A DNA stretch of 64,000 bases from Stratiolaelaps scimitus (taxonomy: Eukaryota; Arthropoda; Arachnida; Mesostigmata; Laelapidae), in assembly GCA_019614645.1 (NCBI GenBank), contig JABWDB010000001.1, positions 8,167,501-8,231,500 on the forward strand, in the 5' to 3' direction. Positions 12,185 to 24,466 of the stretch are shown in pieces (the stretch's first letter is position 1; the number at the start of each line of letters is the position of its first letter). The notes under the pieces are model-generated. The model had not been told where the DNA came from. It saw only the letters and a program-made list of their open reading frames with translations, and made no database searches. The position numbers and the translations under genes are program-made.

Positions 12185-13017
12185 CGTTGTCCCTGTGATG
12201 CTCAATCGACCGTCCCTGCTGGGGGCTACTCGCGCCTTTGACGATATGGTGCTAGACGCCATCACGACGATCCTCAGCTTCCAGCGTCCCCCGGCGCCGC
12301 GTCGCAGGCTATCCGTCCAGTTCGCTTCGGTGGCCTCGGCATCCCTATTTTTCATCTCTTTGCTGACATCTACGGCGCTGTCTTGCTCAAGTCTGACATG
12401 GTCGCCGCGCTCCTGCCCCACTTTCCCGCTTCTCATGAGGGTACCCTTGGCGAGATGCACATCTGCGCGAGGGTCACTTCGGACATGCAGCCCCGGCAGC
12501 AGGTATGGTCTGATGTCCTCCACCAGGAGCTGTGGAACTCCCTCTGCCCTTCTCGTCCCTTGGCACTGCCCTCGACGACCCCTCTGTCCAGTTCCGTGTG
12601 GACCCACGTCTCGGGGCCCCTGAAGATGCGTCCCACAGCTGCGGCCGTTGTGCGGACACTGTGGTGGCGAACGGTCACCACCGCCTATTGTATGAGCGTA
12701 ACGCCGGTCACACGATGCTTAATGACGCTGCGAACGGGCTCTGCCCTAGCATCATCTACTTCCATCGAGGCCAGCACCTCATTTGGGACCAAAATTTCAA
12801 CGTAGTTGATACTTTAGAGCCGTCTTATGTCCCATTAACAATTGTGGAGCCACCCCCAGTTACGCTATATTTCGTGCGGAGAAGGCCAAGTTACGGAAGT
12901 ACGCCGCCCTCCAGGCAACTTACCTCTTACTCTTTCCTTTCGAAATCCTTGGGCAATGGCCCCCTCACTGCTAATGTCCTGGAAGACTACCGCAGGCTCA
13001 TCTCCTCTGCGTAACCC
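12185..13017 (+). pseudogene. Non-LTR retrotransposon 3' end, copy 1, decayed
   Basis: This is the longest 5' extent of the three related copies. Reading shifts among frames. The region at 12195-12350 encodes a stretch upstream of the endonuclease domain (AFDDMVLDAITTILSF, then RLSVQFASVA). About 12385-12600 matches the part of copy 2 around LPHFPASHEG and WSDVLHQEL. About 12555-13014 carries LGTALDD, then CGRC...NGHHRLLY, then RGQHLIWD and VDTLEPSY, and ends near RRLIS. Relative to copy 2 the last cysteine of the CCHC group is replaced by tyrosine and the segment holding RPD is deleted, so the nuclease is inactive. It is bordered 5' by a TA tract and 3' by an AATAAA-rich tail. Confidence 0.75.
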
Positions 13018-13150
13018 GTGAATGAGTCATCCCAGTAAATGATCATTAGTTAACAATAAGCCATTTGTATTCATTCTCAATAAATAATCCCTTAATTCTT
13101 AATAAATATCCCTCATTCTCTATAAATAATTCTAAATAATCCCTTAGCAT
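13018..13150 (+). repeat. AT-rich tail with repeated AATAAA-type units
   Basis: Directly after copy 1, units of roughly 22 bp resembling TTCTCAATAAATAATCCCTT recur three to four times with variation. Imperfect tandem 3' tails are common for non-LTR elements, so this may be the element's 3' tail. A chance AT-rich flank is the alternative. Confidence 0.45.
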
Positions 13151-14054
13151 GGATTTAACATGCTACGTACGCCACGCACATTCATTCATCCAAACTGATA
13201 GTTTTGTTGACGGAAATTCGATTTCTGCGATTACGGCATAGATGAGTTGTTCTTCCCTAGAACCCGGTACACCAGCACAAATGGCATGTACCTGATTTCC
13301 TGTAGAATCCTTGAAGACCATCACAGTATGCGATGTAGATGTGATGGGTTGTTGTTGTTGCGCGCCACGGGTGAGCACCCAACAGGACATGGGTCGTTTG
13401 AATACTGTAATGGCGTTGATGATGAAAAGGCATACCTCCTTTGATATGACTCACACCTGTTATATCAACTACGTAGAACTCCACTGGAACTCGTACCTTA
13501 CGGCGGCCCCCGGGATCTGCTAGCATTGTGTATTGTATTCATTTGTCGCGTTTATGAATAAATGTTCAGTTAGGAATGTTAAGAAATTGATTAGAATCTC
13601 CTCACAGTTCAGTATATATATGTATATATATATATATATCGCATCCCACAAGAATGTCATAACGTCTAAAAGATATCATCATAGCAAGTGCAACAGTTCC
13701 ACTTCAACAAAGCGTCTGAATCAGACGCCAGTGAGGAGGAAGCCGCCTTGCGCACATAGCTCTATTCAGTCTGTGGTTCCTCCTTTACCGCTTTCATTCA
13801 CAAGGAGTGCGTGTCACTTTTTTTTAAATGACATCGCTTTACAAAAAGCAACGCTGCCTTCGTTTGCAAAGGTTCACCCATGCCTAGATTTTCTTCTTTG
13901 CGACCCGAAGCATTTTACTACGCGTAAGTAGCATTTCCGCCAATCTCTTATGTGTGTCTGGATGAGAATGAAAAGCCCCGCCCGTAATCTCTCCCATTAA
14001 TTGCCAGTTAGTTATGGCCAACAATAATTACTGTACGACTTCTAAATGAGAACA
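13151..14054. other. Spacer with a possible solo 3' end and a TA tract
   Basis: TATGAATAAATGTTCAGT near 13550-13568 resembles the terminal TTGAATAAATTGTTC of copy 2 and may be a heavily truncated copy. A TA tract lies at 13613-13639. A minus-strand frame at 13257-13526 (start LADPGGRRKVRVPVEF, then a GTGAGT donor-like site) has some coding character but no identity. Confidence 0.3.
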
Positions 14055-14064
14055 AGTAGAACAC
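14055..14064. repeat. Left target-site duplication of copy 2
   Basis: AGTAGAACAC here is repeated exactly at 15077-15086, on the two sides of the retrotransposon copy. Exact 10-bp direct repeats are expected for a non-LTR insertion. Confidence 0.6.
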
Positions 14065-15076
14065 ATTCTCAGTGTTCGCCGCTTGGCCGACGTTTGCTAC
14101 GCCGCGTCGCTCACGGCGGTTGCCGACATGGTCGCTACAGTCCTCCCCCCCGAGGCGCTCGCCCACTTCTCCGCCTCCCAGGAAGCTGCCCTTGACCAGA
14201 CGGGCGCCCGCGCTCGGGTCCCTCCGGACAAACAGAGCAAGCAGCGGGCATGGTCCGATGCCCTGCACCAGGAGCTGCGGGACTCCCTCCTGGCCTCTGC
14301 GCCACACGCTGCTGACCAAGCTCGCCTCCGGGCTGTCGACAGGCCTGGTGCGGGGGCGTGGCTCCACGCGCTGCCCTCCTCGTCCCTTGGTACTGCTCTA
14401 GACGATCGCTCCCTCCGCTTCTGTGTGGGCCTTCGCCTCGGGGCCCCTGTAGTTGCGGCCCACAGCTGCGAGCGTTGCGGGGACCCCGTCGCAACGAATG
14501 GCCATCACGGTCTTTCGTGCGAACGCAGCGCCGGTCGCCATCCGCGACACACGATGCTTAATGACACGCTCGTGAGGGCCCTCCACTCCGCCGGTATTCC
14601 TTGCACAAGGGAGCCACAGGGCCTCGACACCTCTGACGGCCGCCGCCCTGACGGCCTCACCCTTGTCCCCTTCCATCGAGGGCAGCACCTGGTTTGGGAC
14701 GGCACTGTGGTTGACACTCTAGCACCCTCTTATGTCAACCACTGTGCAACCATCCCCGGTTACGCAGTAGCGCGTGCGGAACGGGCAAAGCTAAGGAAGT
14801 ACGCCGCTCTCCAAGCAACCCACCTGTTTTCCCCCCTTGCCTTTGAGACCTTGGGCGGGCACGGCCCTCTCACTGCGAACTTCCTCGAGGGGGTCTACCA
14901 TAGGCTGATCCGCGCCACCGGGGACAAGCGCGCTGGCTCTTTCCTCCTGCAGCGGCTGTCCCTCGCCGTGCAGAGAGGCAATGCCATCGCCTTCCTCGGA
15001 ACATTGTCGTCCTCACCCCCCCCCCCCCCATAATCCCTAGAAATCCCGCCCTACTGTATGTTTGAATAAATTGTTC
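14065..15076 (+). mobile_element. Non-LTR retrotransposon, 5'-truncated copy 2
   Basis: The 1012-bp insertion is delimited by a 10-bp direct repeat, which fixes its 3' end at ...TTGAATAAATTGTTC. It holds the 3' part of the coding region and about 43 bp of 3' UTR with AATAAA. The reverse transcriptase lies upstream in the parent element and is absent here. Base composition is much GC-richer than the flanks. Among the three copies it is the least damaged and presumably the youngest. Confidence 0.8.
14083..15033 (+). CDS. C-terminal restriction-like endonuclease domain of a LINE (partial)
   Basis: The frame is open from 14050 to the stop at 15031-15033; no AUG near the 5' end is meaningful because the copy is truncated, and the chosen left edge is only a TTG. 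In order it shows a region with WSDALHQELRD (14251 on), ALPSSSLGTALDD (14372 on), then a zinc-binding CCHC group with cysteine codons at 14467 and 14476, histidine at 14503 and cysteine at 14518, spacing C-x2-C-x8-H-x4-C. Then follow RPD at 14644-14652 and WD at 14695-14700 and D at 14713, a layout like the PD-(D/E)xK nuclease of R2-like elements. It continues to a basic C-terminus (about 14920-15000) and a short Ser-Pro run coded by a C tract. Domains of this kind nick the target DNA to prime reverse transcription. Assignment to the R2/R4/Dong side of LINEs is an inference from the motif order. Confidence 0.65.
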   Translation: MADVCYAASLTAVADMVATVLPPEALAHFSASQEAALDQTGARARVPPDKQSKQRAWSDALHQELRDSLLASAPHAADQARLRAVDRPGAGAWLHALPSSSLGTALDDRSLRFCVGLRLGAPVVAAHSCERCGDPVATNGHHGLSCERSAGRHPRHTMLNDTLVRALHSAGIPCTREPQGLDTSDGRRPDGLTLVPFHRGQHLVWDGTVVDTLAPSYVNHCATIPGYAVARAERAKLRKYAALQATHLFSPLAFETLGGHGPLTANFLEGVYHRLIRATGDKRAGSFLLQRLSLAVQRGNAIAFLGTLSSSPPPPP

Positions 15077-15086
15077 AGTAGAACAC
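15077..15086. repeat. Right target-site duplication of copy 2
   Basis: Exact AGTAGAACAC, matching 14055-14064. Confidence 0.6.
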
Positions 15087-17621
15087 GAGAAACGCGTTAA
15101 GAATAATAAAATCGTTTCATTCGTTTGCGTGTCGCAGTAATTCTTACAGTTCCTGTGCATGACTCTTCATTTTTGAATAGCGACGTCATCTAGTAGATAA
15201 TTGCGGAAGATAGAATATACAGAGAAGGACATTCGAGAAAAGAAGATTCATCATGCCGCCAGGTCTCACGTTGTCATTGTAGATGATATTTGGCGTGATG
15301 TCTAGCTTTTCGTTCGTACGCTTCGCCAAACGCCTTCTCTCTTGGGATCCAGTGCGAGAATGCACTCGTCGTTCCAGAGACATCCTCAAGGATCTAAGCT
15401 AGGGAAACGTTTGTATGCCGGGGGTTATCATTCCTAATCAGATCCGGCCTTTTGTGTTATTGTGCTACGGGGACAAAATGGCGCATTCCTGCCCCTAGAT
15501 CGTTTCATTGATCTTGAGACTACGTTGTTTTTTTCGCGAAAGGACACCTGCCCGATCAGCTTGCTAAGATATTTGAAGATTATAGGCATGATATTGATTC
15601 TAATTAATTTCATAAAGAATACACTGTATGTATAAGCCCTCGGCACGGAGGTCGCTTAGGCAGAGGGGACACTTGAAAAGCTCAATTAGAGGCAAAGCTG
15701 AGAAAGGTGGTTCGGCAATTCACGGGTTCGATTTTCGGGGCTAATCAACAACTGGTCGATTGGTCTTGCTCGTTGATCTAGCCTAATACCGATACTGCCT
15801 CGGATTACGGTGGACACGCCGAAATGGAGGCCACGTCTCTGACCCCCGGCTAAAACAAACTGCTTCGTTTAAATCCCTTTCTACAGATCTACGTAATGTG
15901 TACCGAAACTAGGTATATATATTATGTGTACCTTGCATGAATATTGTTACATTATTTGCTATAATATATTGAAATGGTCTCCGCCTCTCCACTGTCGATT
16001 GGCCCTTAACGAAGGCAAACCATGACTCGACCCATCCATGGAGACGATTATTCAGTATACAAACCTATGGCCGTATACGTAAATACATATTTCCCCTAGG
16101 AAACGTAGTCATGTTACCATTATCACAATTTGTATATATCGTAAGGATGACAATACGAGGGTTGCAACTGATGATAGGGTTGGACCGTAGCGTGACAAGC
16201 AACCTGGAACAGCTGACATGACGTTTTCACTCTCTAAACATGGTGTGAGAGATAGGATGGCGTGCGTGTCGCTCACAAAGGCCCATGATAAGGCTATGTG
16301 GCCGGCCATTCGCCATATCCTAGCAAGTAAACATGTATCGGAGCGAGCTTGTCGTGTATCCAAACAAGAATACCACCATATTGCGGCACCGAATAGTTAC
16401 CCAGTAACGTCGCTATTCAGACAAAAGACATGCCACCAGTTGGGTGAAGTTAATCTATATCTGTGAAGAGACCACGATCGAAGATTGGACAGGGCTTGCC
16501 ACACGGTATACCACCCACCCAAAGACGCCTTGATATCGCTGTTGTTGTATGTGCGTACGCGATTTGGCAACAGCTCATTTCGTGATTGGCCGTTGTTACA
16601 GGGATCAATCGAACACGATTTTACTTATTGCTATTATAGATATGGCTCTCTTGATTGAATGCTCTTGAGAGGTATCGAGAGATTGTGCCGGGTGAGACTC
16701 ATTTCTGTGCGTGATATTTATTTCAGTTGATAGGCTGAGCTGAAAAAGGTAATATCTATAATAGCCATAACGTTGTGACAATAGGTTCAGCTCATCGTGC
16801 GTTTGGTTATAATAAAAAAATATAGTCATTTGTTACAAATGGAATAAAGATTAGCACATTACCATTACTATTAGACAGAGAGATAAATTAATAATAATAA
16901 TAATAATTGAGCACGGGTGATAGACATCAGGGAGACTACAGGACACAACTAACGATACTATTATATTTTTAGCAGTGTGCAGAGGAAATACTGCTTCGAT
17001 CATTGGGTCTATGGGACAGCGGTTACAACGTCTGTACATCTAAGATACGACGTTTCACCTTGCTCAAAAACATTTAGGAATATATATACGCCGAAAGAGC
17101 TGTCCCCTTTACGCTGTCCATGCCAATTTGAAGGCAACGTGAGACAAAACGTCCAGGAAATCGTTTGCTAGTGAAGTTTGATTTCATGGGGGTGTCTCAA
17201 GAAGTTGTTGAGGTTCTAATCGCCATCTTCTAAAGAAACCAACCGGTCAACATGCTGTTCTATTACGAGTACTTGTGATTTTCTCAAGGCGCCTCGTACT
17301 ACCCTAGAGATGTACGTCGCCTGAGCTGATTTGTTTATATAGCTAATATGTTGCCGTAGCCATTCTCATACCGAGCAAGTGCAACTGTTTTTTGATCTTG
17401 TGTTATTGCTCTTTGTTTTGTTATAACCGTAAGGATATTTTATCAGTGTGTTTCGTTAGCCGATAGCTAAGTAGGATGGCCGTTGATAGTCGCTACCACT
17501 CTCAGCACCTAACCTTTAGGTGGCACCTTTGCTTGCCTTCTTGTTCTCTCACCAGCGACAACAGATTCGTCGTTGAAATTATCGGCGCCATAGAAAGAAT
17601 GAAATATGTTAATCGTGCCAC
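15087..17621. other. Spacer with one SINE-like patch
   Basis: No gene found. Includes the SINE-like patch at 15690-15860 and an (AAT)n tract at 16888-16908. Confidence 0.4.
15690..15860 (+). mobile_element. Possible tRNA-derived SINE copy
   Basis: GGTTCGATTTT at 15725-15735 resembles a B box. About 95 bases further on, a CCGAAATGG...CTCTGACCCCCGG stretch loosely resembles the 3' end of the SINE-like copy at 925-1100. The A box is not clear. Confidence 0.2.
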
Positions 17622-17864
17622 TTACGCATGGCCACAAATGGCGATAAACAGCTGAAAATTACCACAATTAGTGTCTGCTATCATTGCCAGGAGATTGCGG
17701 GGAATATGAATGTGTGTAAGTTTGATGGGCGTATCGAATGAACCGAAACCCGTTCTCGACCTGAAGACGAAGTGACTGACCAGCTGGCAGACAAACCAAA
17801 TCAAATTGGAGGGTTCGTTTAGTATGGGTTTGACCCTACCGACGACAACATGATTAACTCGCAC
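17622..17864 (-). other. Unidentified 80-codon frame
   Basis: The minus-strand frame starts at an ATG and reads MRVNHVVVGRVKPIL, continuing with FDTPIKLTHIHIPRNLLAMI to a stop at 17622. Codon usage is fairly protein-like and AT/GC-balanced, but no motif, signal peptide or splice structure confirms it. It may be chance or a pseudogene. Confidence 0.15.
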
Positions 17865-20605
17865 TCTACCTTATGCGGTCAAGCGGTGGAGACACCATGG
17901 GAAGCGGCCGACGGACCCAAGCAAGGCTGGACCAACTTCTGTCTCCCGGTTAGCGCGCTGTGTACATTTCTACTATCCTTAGCGACCAACCTCTCAGGTG
18001 TGTATCCGTCGTATATGAGCGCATACCCGGCTCGCATGCGCACCTTCAATGTAGCCTCTAGTTAGCCGTCTGGTCTCTGACTATGGTTCGTATGAGTGAA
18101 CCAGGGGCGTGTCATGTCTGTCAACTCGCTAGAACCGGTAGATCATGTAGAGAGGAATATATATTTTTTATATATTTTGTTATTTGTTTATGCTATATAT
18201 AATATTAATTGATCCTGGGATGTGTCGTGTATTTTAATATATAATATATAATAATTACAATAACAATACAGTTACAATATTTAGCATTTAACTTATCGTT
18301 CTGGTAAGGATTTATTGCGTCTTTTAACGTATACAATAATTAGACCTGGCGACGAGCTCTTCAAACGTGGTCTACCCTGGGATACGGCGGGATTAGTCGT
18401 GAATAGTGACGGCTAGAATACTAACCTGCGGATAGGATGATTCGGCGGGCAAGGGACGAATGTTTCGGGGGTGTTGGGGTTCTGTAATAATATCGGCGCC
18501 TGCTTGAAGGCTCGTGAAGGCCCAAGCTTGTAAAATCCCTAGGCCTATTGTGCCCAGTTATAATATATATATCAGTGACGGTAAGGTAGCGTTGCCCACG
18601 TCCAGAAATACTAAGTGAGTTAACATTCCAGCGGTAAGCTTGCTCGTGTGAAATATGGCATAGGCTGATCTTACTGATCCAATCTATTAGTATCCGTTGT
18701 GTTGTCTATTAACACCGTTAACTAGTACAATGTCTTGCTTTAGTATTTGGCCTAGCTTACCCTATTTCTATCTAAGACAGGGAAACTTAGCGATTTATCT
18801 CATCCATCCTTAACAAATCTCCCTAATAATATTATTAATTTCTCACATATCATATGCACTCCCTGCTTATTTTAGTAAACAAATATTTCAAAGACGAAAA
18901 CTATACAATTAGGAGCGGGCTCGAGTCGCACCTGTCAACAAGTGGGCTCACCTTCAGTCGTCTTTTTGTAAAAAACAAGGAGGCGTCCATAGGAGATTGC
19001 TAGCTCCCCGAAACCACTCAGTAAATATAGCCTTGAGCTATTTGATCTCAAGGTCAGTACAACGGAATCACATGGAATATCATGTCTGATCGTAACTGGC
19101 TAGCCTAACGTGCGTCCATCCAACTCTTCTCTTTTCACGGACGATCTGTCGATAAGTTTAAACCTTTCCCTGAACGTGTATATACGATCAGCATTTCCAA
19201 ATCCGGAAAAACAAGAAGGCCGATATAAATTCGGAGCTCAGATGAATGATCTGTTTATTGACAGATACCTGAAAAAAGGCGGTGTTGAGAGAGCCGCTGT
19301 GTATTGCTACGATTTGCAATGTATGGAAAGGAATCCATCATAAAATCTGCATACGCGACCTTTCCCAAAATACCTGTGCCGTTTGCATCTCCTGTCTTTG
19401 TGCTCCATGCTTGCTGTCTATCGTTTGCACGAGCGTTCATGCTCAGTGGCCTTGTATCATATAAACTCCGGGCTCCAGACCGCGCCAGCCTCAGAAATAT
19501 ATGTACCCTTTTTTCTAATCGAGGCGTATTCTCAATAGTAGAACTGGTAATCAATTGCTTATTACCCTCTATCAGTGTATTTTGTATCTATGTACGTCCG
19601 CACGCGTACATAGATGAGCCCTCGTACCCAAACAAATCGCTGCAGCTCACATACTATTAGCCTTAACAGGCCTAGACGTCAGCTTCATGCTTCTCATCTC
19701 GCCTGTCCCCCCTATGATCGCTGTGCAGGTATAATAGTTGGCGCACAATGTTATCAATGAGACGTCCGCGATGCCGAGGGTCTTCATAAGCGACCAACGG
19801 GGCTCGCATCATTTTTCCCTTTTCTTCGTTGCTGACATCACTGTAGTGCAGTTCCTATAGCTGCTTTTGCTAACGGACTGCCACGACTCCGGGTGCTACT
19901 GTAGCTGCTGATGCTGAGGCTGGTTCAGCAGTGGCAGCTGTCATGGAAACGCCATCCGTCTCGCTCTTCGGAGAAATGACGATCGCGTCTATACGCGTCA
20001 CCATCTTCGCTTCATCCTCCTTATGGCGTTCGCGTGTCGCCGGCAGACCACGCAGGGCCAGACGTATCCGCTTGTGTCTTCATTGTGGCTATGGTGGGTA
20101 AAATGGCCTCTCATCTCGACCGGTGTAACCACGTCCGTCCGTCCGTCGGTATCGCCTCGTCTCCTCTCCGCGAACGTGACGCGCGCAAGCAACAGCAACG
20201 GCGTTACTTGCCACTACCACCGATATGAGAATCCGCATGCTGATGGACGCATGTGGCACTTTGGTCGAAAATGCCACTCGCGGGCATCCCATCCGTTTAG
20301 ATGCGGCAGATCTGCAGTCACTACTATACGTCGTTGTCGCTATCGTCGTCATCTACGGGCGAGCATGTCTTCGTTTTTCCCACTGCCAAAGCTTTCGTTC
20401 AGTTGTCACCGCAGTCGTTCGGCCTTTCGTACCGCCACGGGTGGAACTCGTATGCTTTGCCTAGCCTATACGATAGGGCACAGCAGGCTACATCAGTCAC
20501 AGGCAACCATCAACGGGGGATAGACGCGGACGCTCTCGTTTGCATCGATCAGTTTGGGGAAAGACACGAGAACAGGGGAAAGTTGCACCGGGGCAGTCGA
20601 TCAGA
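17865..20605. other. Spacer; GC-rich patch at 19850-20480
   Basis: The first 2 kb is AT-rich and featureless. The GC-rich patch carries overlapping frames on both strands. One minus-strand frame is open at about 20088-19877 (ERHKEDEAKMVTRID, then an Ala/Ser/Val-rich end). No domain can be named, and none has a convincing splice border. Confidence 0.35.
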
Positions 20606-20683
20606 CCCCGTACAGATCCCACAGAAGCTCCATTCCCGTTTGGATAGCTAATGGGATGGAGCTTCTGTGGGATCTGTACGGGG
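20606..20683. repeat. Perfect 28-bp inverted repeat with a 22-base spacer
   Basis: The arms 20606-20633 and 20656-20683 are exact reverse complements. The left arm starts CCCCGTACAGATCCC and ends AAGCTCCAT. The spacer itself begins with CCC and ends with GGG, so the stem could extend inward. As RNA this would be a 78-nt hairpin with a flawless stem, similar in size to a microRNA precursor but more perfect than usual. It could also be a recent palindromic rearrangement or a transposon end. Confidence 0.9.
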
Positions 20684-23600
20684 GATTGACGTATACTTGC
20701 GATGACGCACACACAAAGGTGTGGTCTGCATATATTTTAAGCAGGAGTAGAGAAGGATTGTCCCGTTTCACCAGACTGGCATGAGCCGCGATGAAAAACG
20801 CCCACACGTGACTAGAGTTTACGAAGACAGGCCAATTATTGCAACCTAAATAGTACACATTGTGTTTGCGTGTGTGAAAAAACAGCTGACGAAACACAGA
20901 TCAGATGGAACGACTGATGGAAACGAAAAAGTATAACAAAACAACCATGACAGCGACAGGGTTGGAAGATAAATCTGATATCGGAATATGGATTATGCCA
21001 CATTACCGTTACCACCTTGGCTGTTCTCGAGGAGCAAATAACGATGGCTTCACAGATGACGTTGAATAAACCCTAGACTACCCCATGCTACCTCGTACCT
21101 GGTTTGGCCATGCTCGCGCTCTCGTTAGCCAGTTGCTTCAAATTAGCCGGTAGTGTTACAGGACGTGTAACAGGACCCCAACCCAGATCGTGCTTTCTCC
21201 TAATAGCAAAACATTCGAGCAAAAGAAGGTCAGGTGCTGGTGGTGGCCTGCGTGTGCATTCTGGGGCGGTATCCAAAATCCGCTTCCTGGTGGCATCCCT
21301 TGGAGAAAATAGTAATATCGTTTTTTCCTTTTATATGACTGTGTCACTCGCAGCCTTGGCCATGTGCAGGACAGCCTCGGCATCTACATTCCTACCGCCT
21401 ACAAGGGTCTTGGTATTGTTTATAGCTGATCTAGCCGGAGGGCGGACTTGCTGTGAGCTCGAAAGTGATATGAGACGATAGGAGATCAACGTGCGGAGAT
21501 CGACCCAGCAAAATATTGAAAGCATCTGGCGAAAACACAGAATCGAGAATACACTCGAATCACAACCAACCTATGAAAAGCATTCAGAATATATAATACA
21601 CCCACAACGTTGATTTGTGAAAACAATTCGCTTATGTGTCCCCACGTGCTGCGCACCACAATGTGAAACGCGAACTGCCTATGTAATGAGTTGATGAGCG
21701 TCCACTCAACCATTGAGATAGTTGACCTGGCAGAGGGGTAGTTTCATTCGTGTACTTTTAGAGGTGAGAGAGCTGTGTAGTGGATAGACACTTTGTCCAA
21801 CGAGATCATGGGGGGCCGAAGTGGCGCTTTTAGCCAGTGACGAAATTCAATCAGAAGTTCCATGGCAGACATCGCTTACAACGTTCGATAGTAAACATAT
21901 GTATTATTTCTCTGAGAAGCACTGCTCTGACTGCGAAAGTGGTTCTTCGAGCTAGGTGATTAATGATACATACTAGTAATAAGTCAAATGAGAATAATTT
22001 TCGGCTCATCATGACCGATTTTCAATTTTAAAATTCAATTTATCAAGACTTCTCTATTATGGCCACAGATCGAGAGGTATATGCATCAAGTTATGACTAT
22101 GTTCTTTCATCCAGAAATTAGTGAAACAACCTAATTGGTCCACCGAATTATTGGGATTGTAAAGAATAATATTCGATGAAATATGGTAACTCTCAGTGTC
22201 CCCCTGTTCTATTGAAGAAATTGCTCTTTTACTGAGCCAGACCTTAAAGAATTGACCACGAGTCTCGGACTCGTTCTCGAGTTCGCCTATCCAGACTCAA
22301 GTGTCATAAATAGTCTCGTATTTTATAAACTGCGCAAAGCATATCACGAAAGACTATGTCTTTGATTTTAAATAACTATATCCGTATATCAGACGTGCAA
22401 TCTTCTCGAAAACAGTTATCTCAATGCTCGTCATGCAAGAAATGCAAACATTAATTTCTTGCTGTGGCATACCTTTGCAACCGTTAATTAGTCCGGTTAC
22501 CCACCTCTAGGATCATTTCGCATCGTTAAACGGCCCAAGAGATTCTTCCACAAAAGGACCACAGAGTTCAACACAACACAACAGACCTCACTCAAACCCA
22601 CAGACTCGATCTGTGTACAATGGCGACTCTAACTCGTGTGTACTCGAGCGGAATACACTACAAGGTACATTATCACATACTGCTGTCTCGCAATCTCGAC
22701 CATCCCGCGAATTTCACTTGATTCAAAACACGAATGTCAAAGAAAATCAGGTGTGCTGGCACCGTCATTAACAGATGACCTTCAAAACGCTCGTAATAAG
22801 CTGTTTCCAGGACAAGGTTGCCACTCCACATCACTGCTTATCTCTTCGTGAAACATAAGGCCACAGCTATTCAAGGGGAAGTTACGAGCAATGCAAACGT
22901 GGAACACGAAATACTCTCACAGTCTCAAATGAAAGGGATCAAAGTTCCAAACAAAATTGCGGAAAAGGTGGATGTAGAGGCTTGCTTGGTTTCTGGTGCC
23001 GTTTGTCACCTTCATAGGGCACAGGTTAGTTTTTCGCGATCGGTTTTACGCGCCATTTGCGCTACATTTGCATGACTTCAAATGTAAGTGACATTGGACC
23101 TCACAATGAACGCCGTTCGTGTATCTGATGTTACCCAAAATGCAAGTACACGAAAGACAATCATTGAGAGGTAAACGGAAATGAAAACGTAGTAATTTGA
23201 AGGACAGGATGGGACATAGTTCAGTTGATCTGCGTCGGATTGACTTGACTAGCTCAGTCACCATGAAGTTCTGAGTTAAATATGAATTACTGAGATACTT
23301 ATAATGATCTACTTAATAAAGAAGTGGCTCGATTATTATATCCCTCTTAACAAACAGATGGTAGAGTTCGTCTGAGGCACAAAATTCAAAGCATTCGATA
23401 CCTGTGTTCTTGCCGATTATGCTTCGGGAACGTTCTTTGATTGAGCTGATTTCTGAAGTGTATATTACTAAATTTAATTAAAGTTTATTCTTCATCAGGG
23501 CGTCGAGAATAAAATATAGTTCAGCTGATGCATACCTGTACCTCGTGTGCATGTGAGAACTTCAAGTTCAGGACTGAACAAAGAAATGATCTTACCGTTG

Positions 23601-24417
23601 AATCCCTTTATCCAGCGAACATTGTTCTGATTGTACACGTTTTTGAATTCCATTCACGTACATTGTCCATTGCAAACGCATCAGATAAAGTATTCTGACA
23701 ATATCTTTCAGACATAGATATTCTTAGAATATTATTCATCGAATGACAAAAAGGGGATCATGAACGGGTGAAGTACTGCCATGCTCAGTTGGAACTGATT
23801 CACACCTGAATGAACAGGCCCAATTTTACAATTGCTTAATTTACAGGATGCCTTTTTTTGAAAGGAGTAAATTTTCTTCAAATGCGCGGATACCACCAGA
23901 GATATTCCAATCTTCATGAAGGTAGGACGGTCCAGTGCAGGGTTGGTGGATGGTTGACGTGGATGACAAAACGCCTTTACCTCCTAAAACCATCCTCTGC
24001 TGAGGGTCTATCTCTTCATTAGATTCGGCACGCTTGGCATTACTTCGATCTCCAGGAAGGGTGTGCAACTGCTCCGACTAGTGCTCGGAGCAGTTGTGCC
24101 GTAGCCGGGTGCCTTAGTCTCCTAGGATGTCCTGGCAGTAACCTAATGCTATGGGAAACCGCCTCTCCTCCACTATTCGAACATGCGCGTTTTGATATTA
24201 GTGTGTATCAGAAACAGTATTGACAGTAAGGCGCGAAGAGAAAGTCAATAAGAAATTTCTGCAGAGGAGGTCAAACTTTGGTTGAGGCATTAAAGCGCTA
24301 CCAGGATTTTAAGCGAAGATCGCCGTATTATAAGAAAACGTTACTGGTCTTTTGTCGTATTTAGTGTTAGAAATACACATTGCTGTATAAATTATATAGA
24401 TTTATAGAAGAAGAATA
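20684..24417. other. Spacer with unassigned frames
   Basis: Frames around 21088-21525 on both strands have mild coding character (minus: VGGRNVDAEAVLHMAKAA, then a stop), but no family is recognised. A plus frame at 22818-23075 is also unassigned. No RNA gene or clear repeat is visible. Confidence 0.3.
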
Positions 24418-24466
24418 TAGAAAACATATTGTAGGGAAGTTAGCTTCGAAACCGCCAAACTTTCCT
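24418..24466 (-). repeat. Short dispersed repeat (GGGACCGCCAA family), copy
   Basis: GGGAAGTTAGCTTCGAAACC followed by GCCAAACTTT resembles the sequences at 49905-49953 and 60235-60289 over about 45 bp. Orientation is arbitrary. Shorter relatives (TTGGCGGTATTCGA) occur at 7235 and 9551. Confidence 0.4.

Noticed and set aside
12179..12607. Open frames antisense to retrotransposon copies 1 to 3 (also 14008-14717 and 39429-40247 minus)
   Set aside because: Shadows of the GC-rich coding strand; the plus-strand frames carry the zinc and RPD motifs.
20023..20523. 166-codon plus-strand frame
   Set aside because: GC-rich patch open on both strands; His/Arg/Ser-rich translation without domain or splice support.
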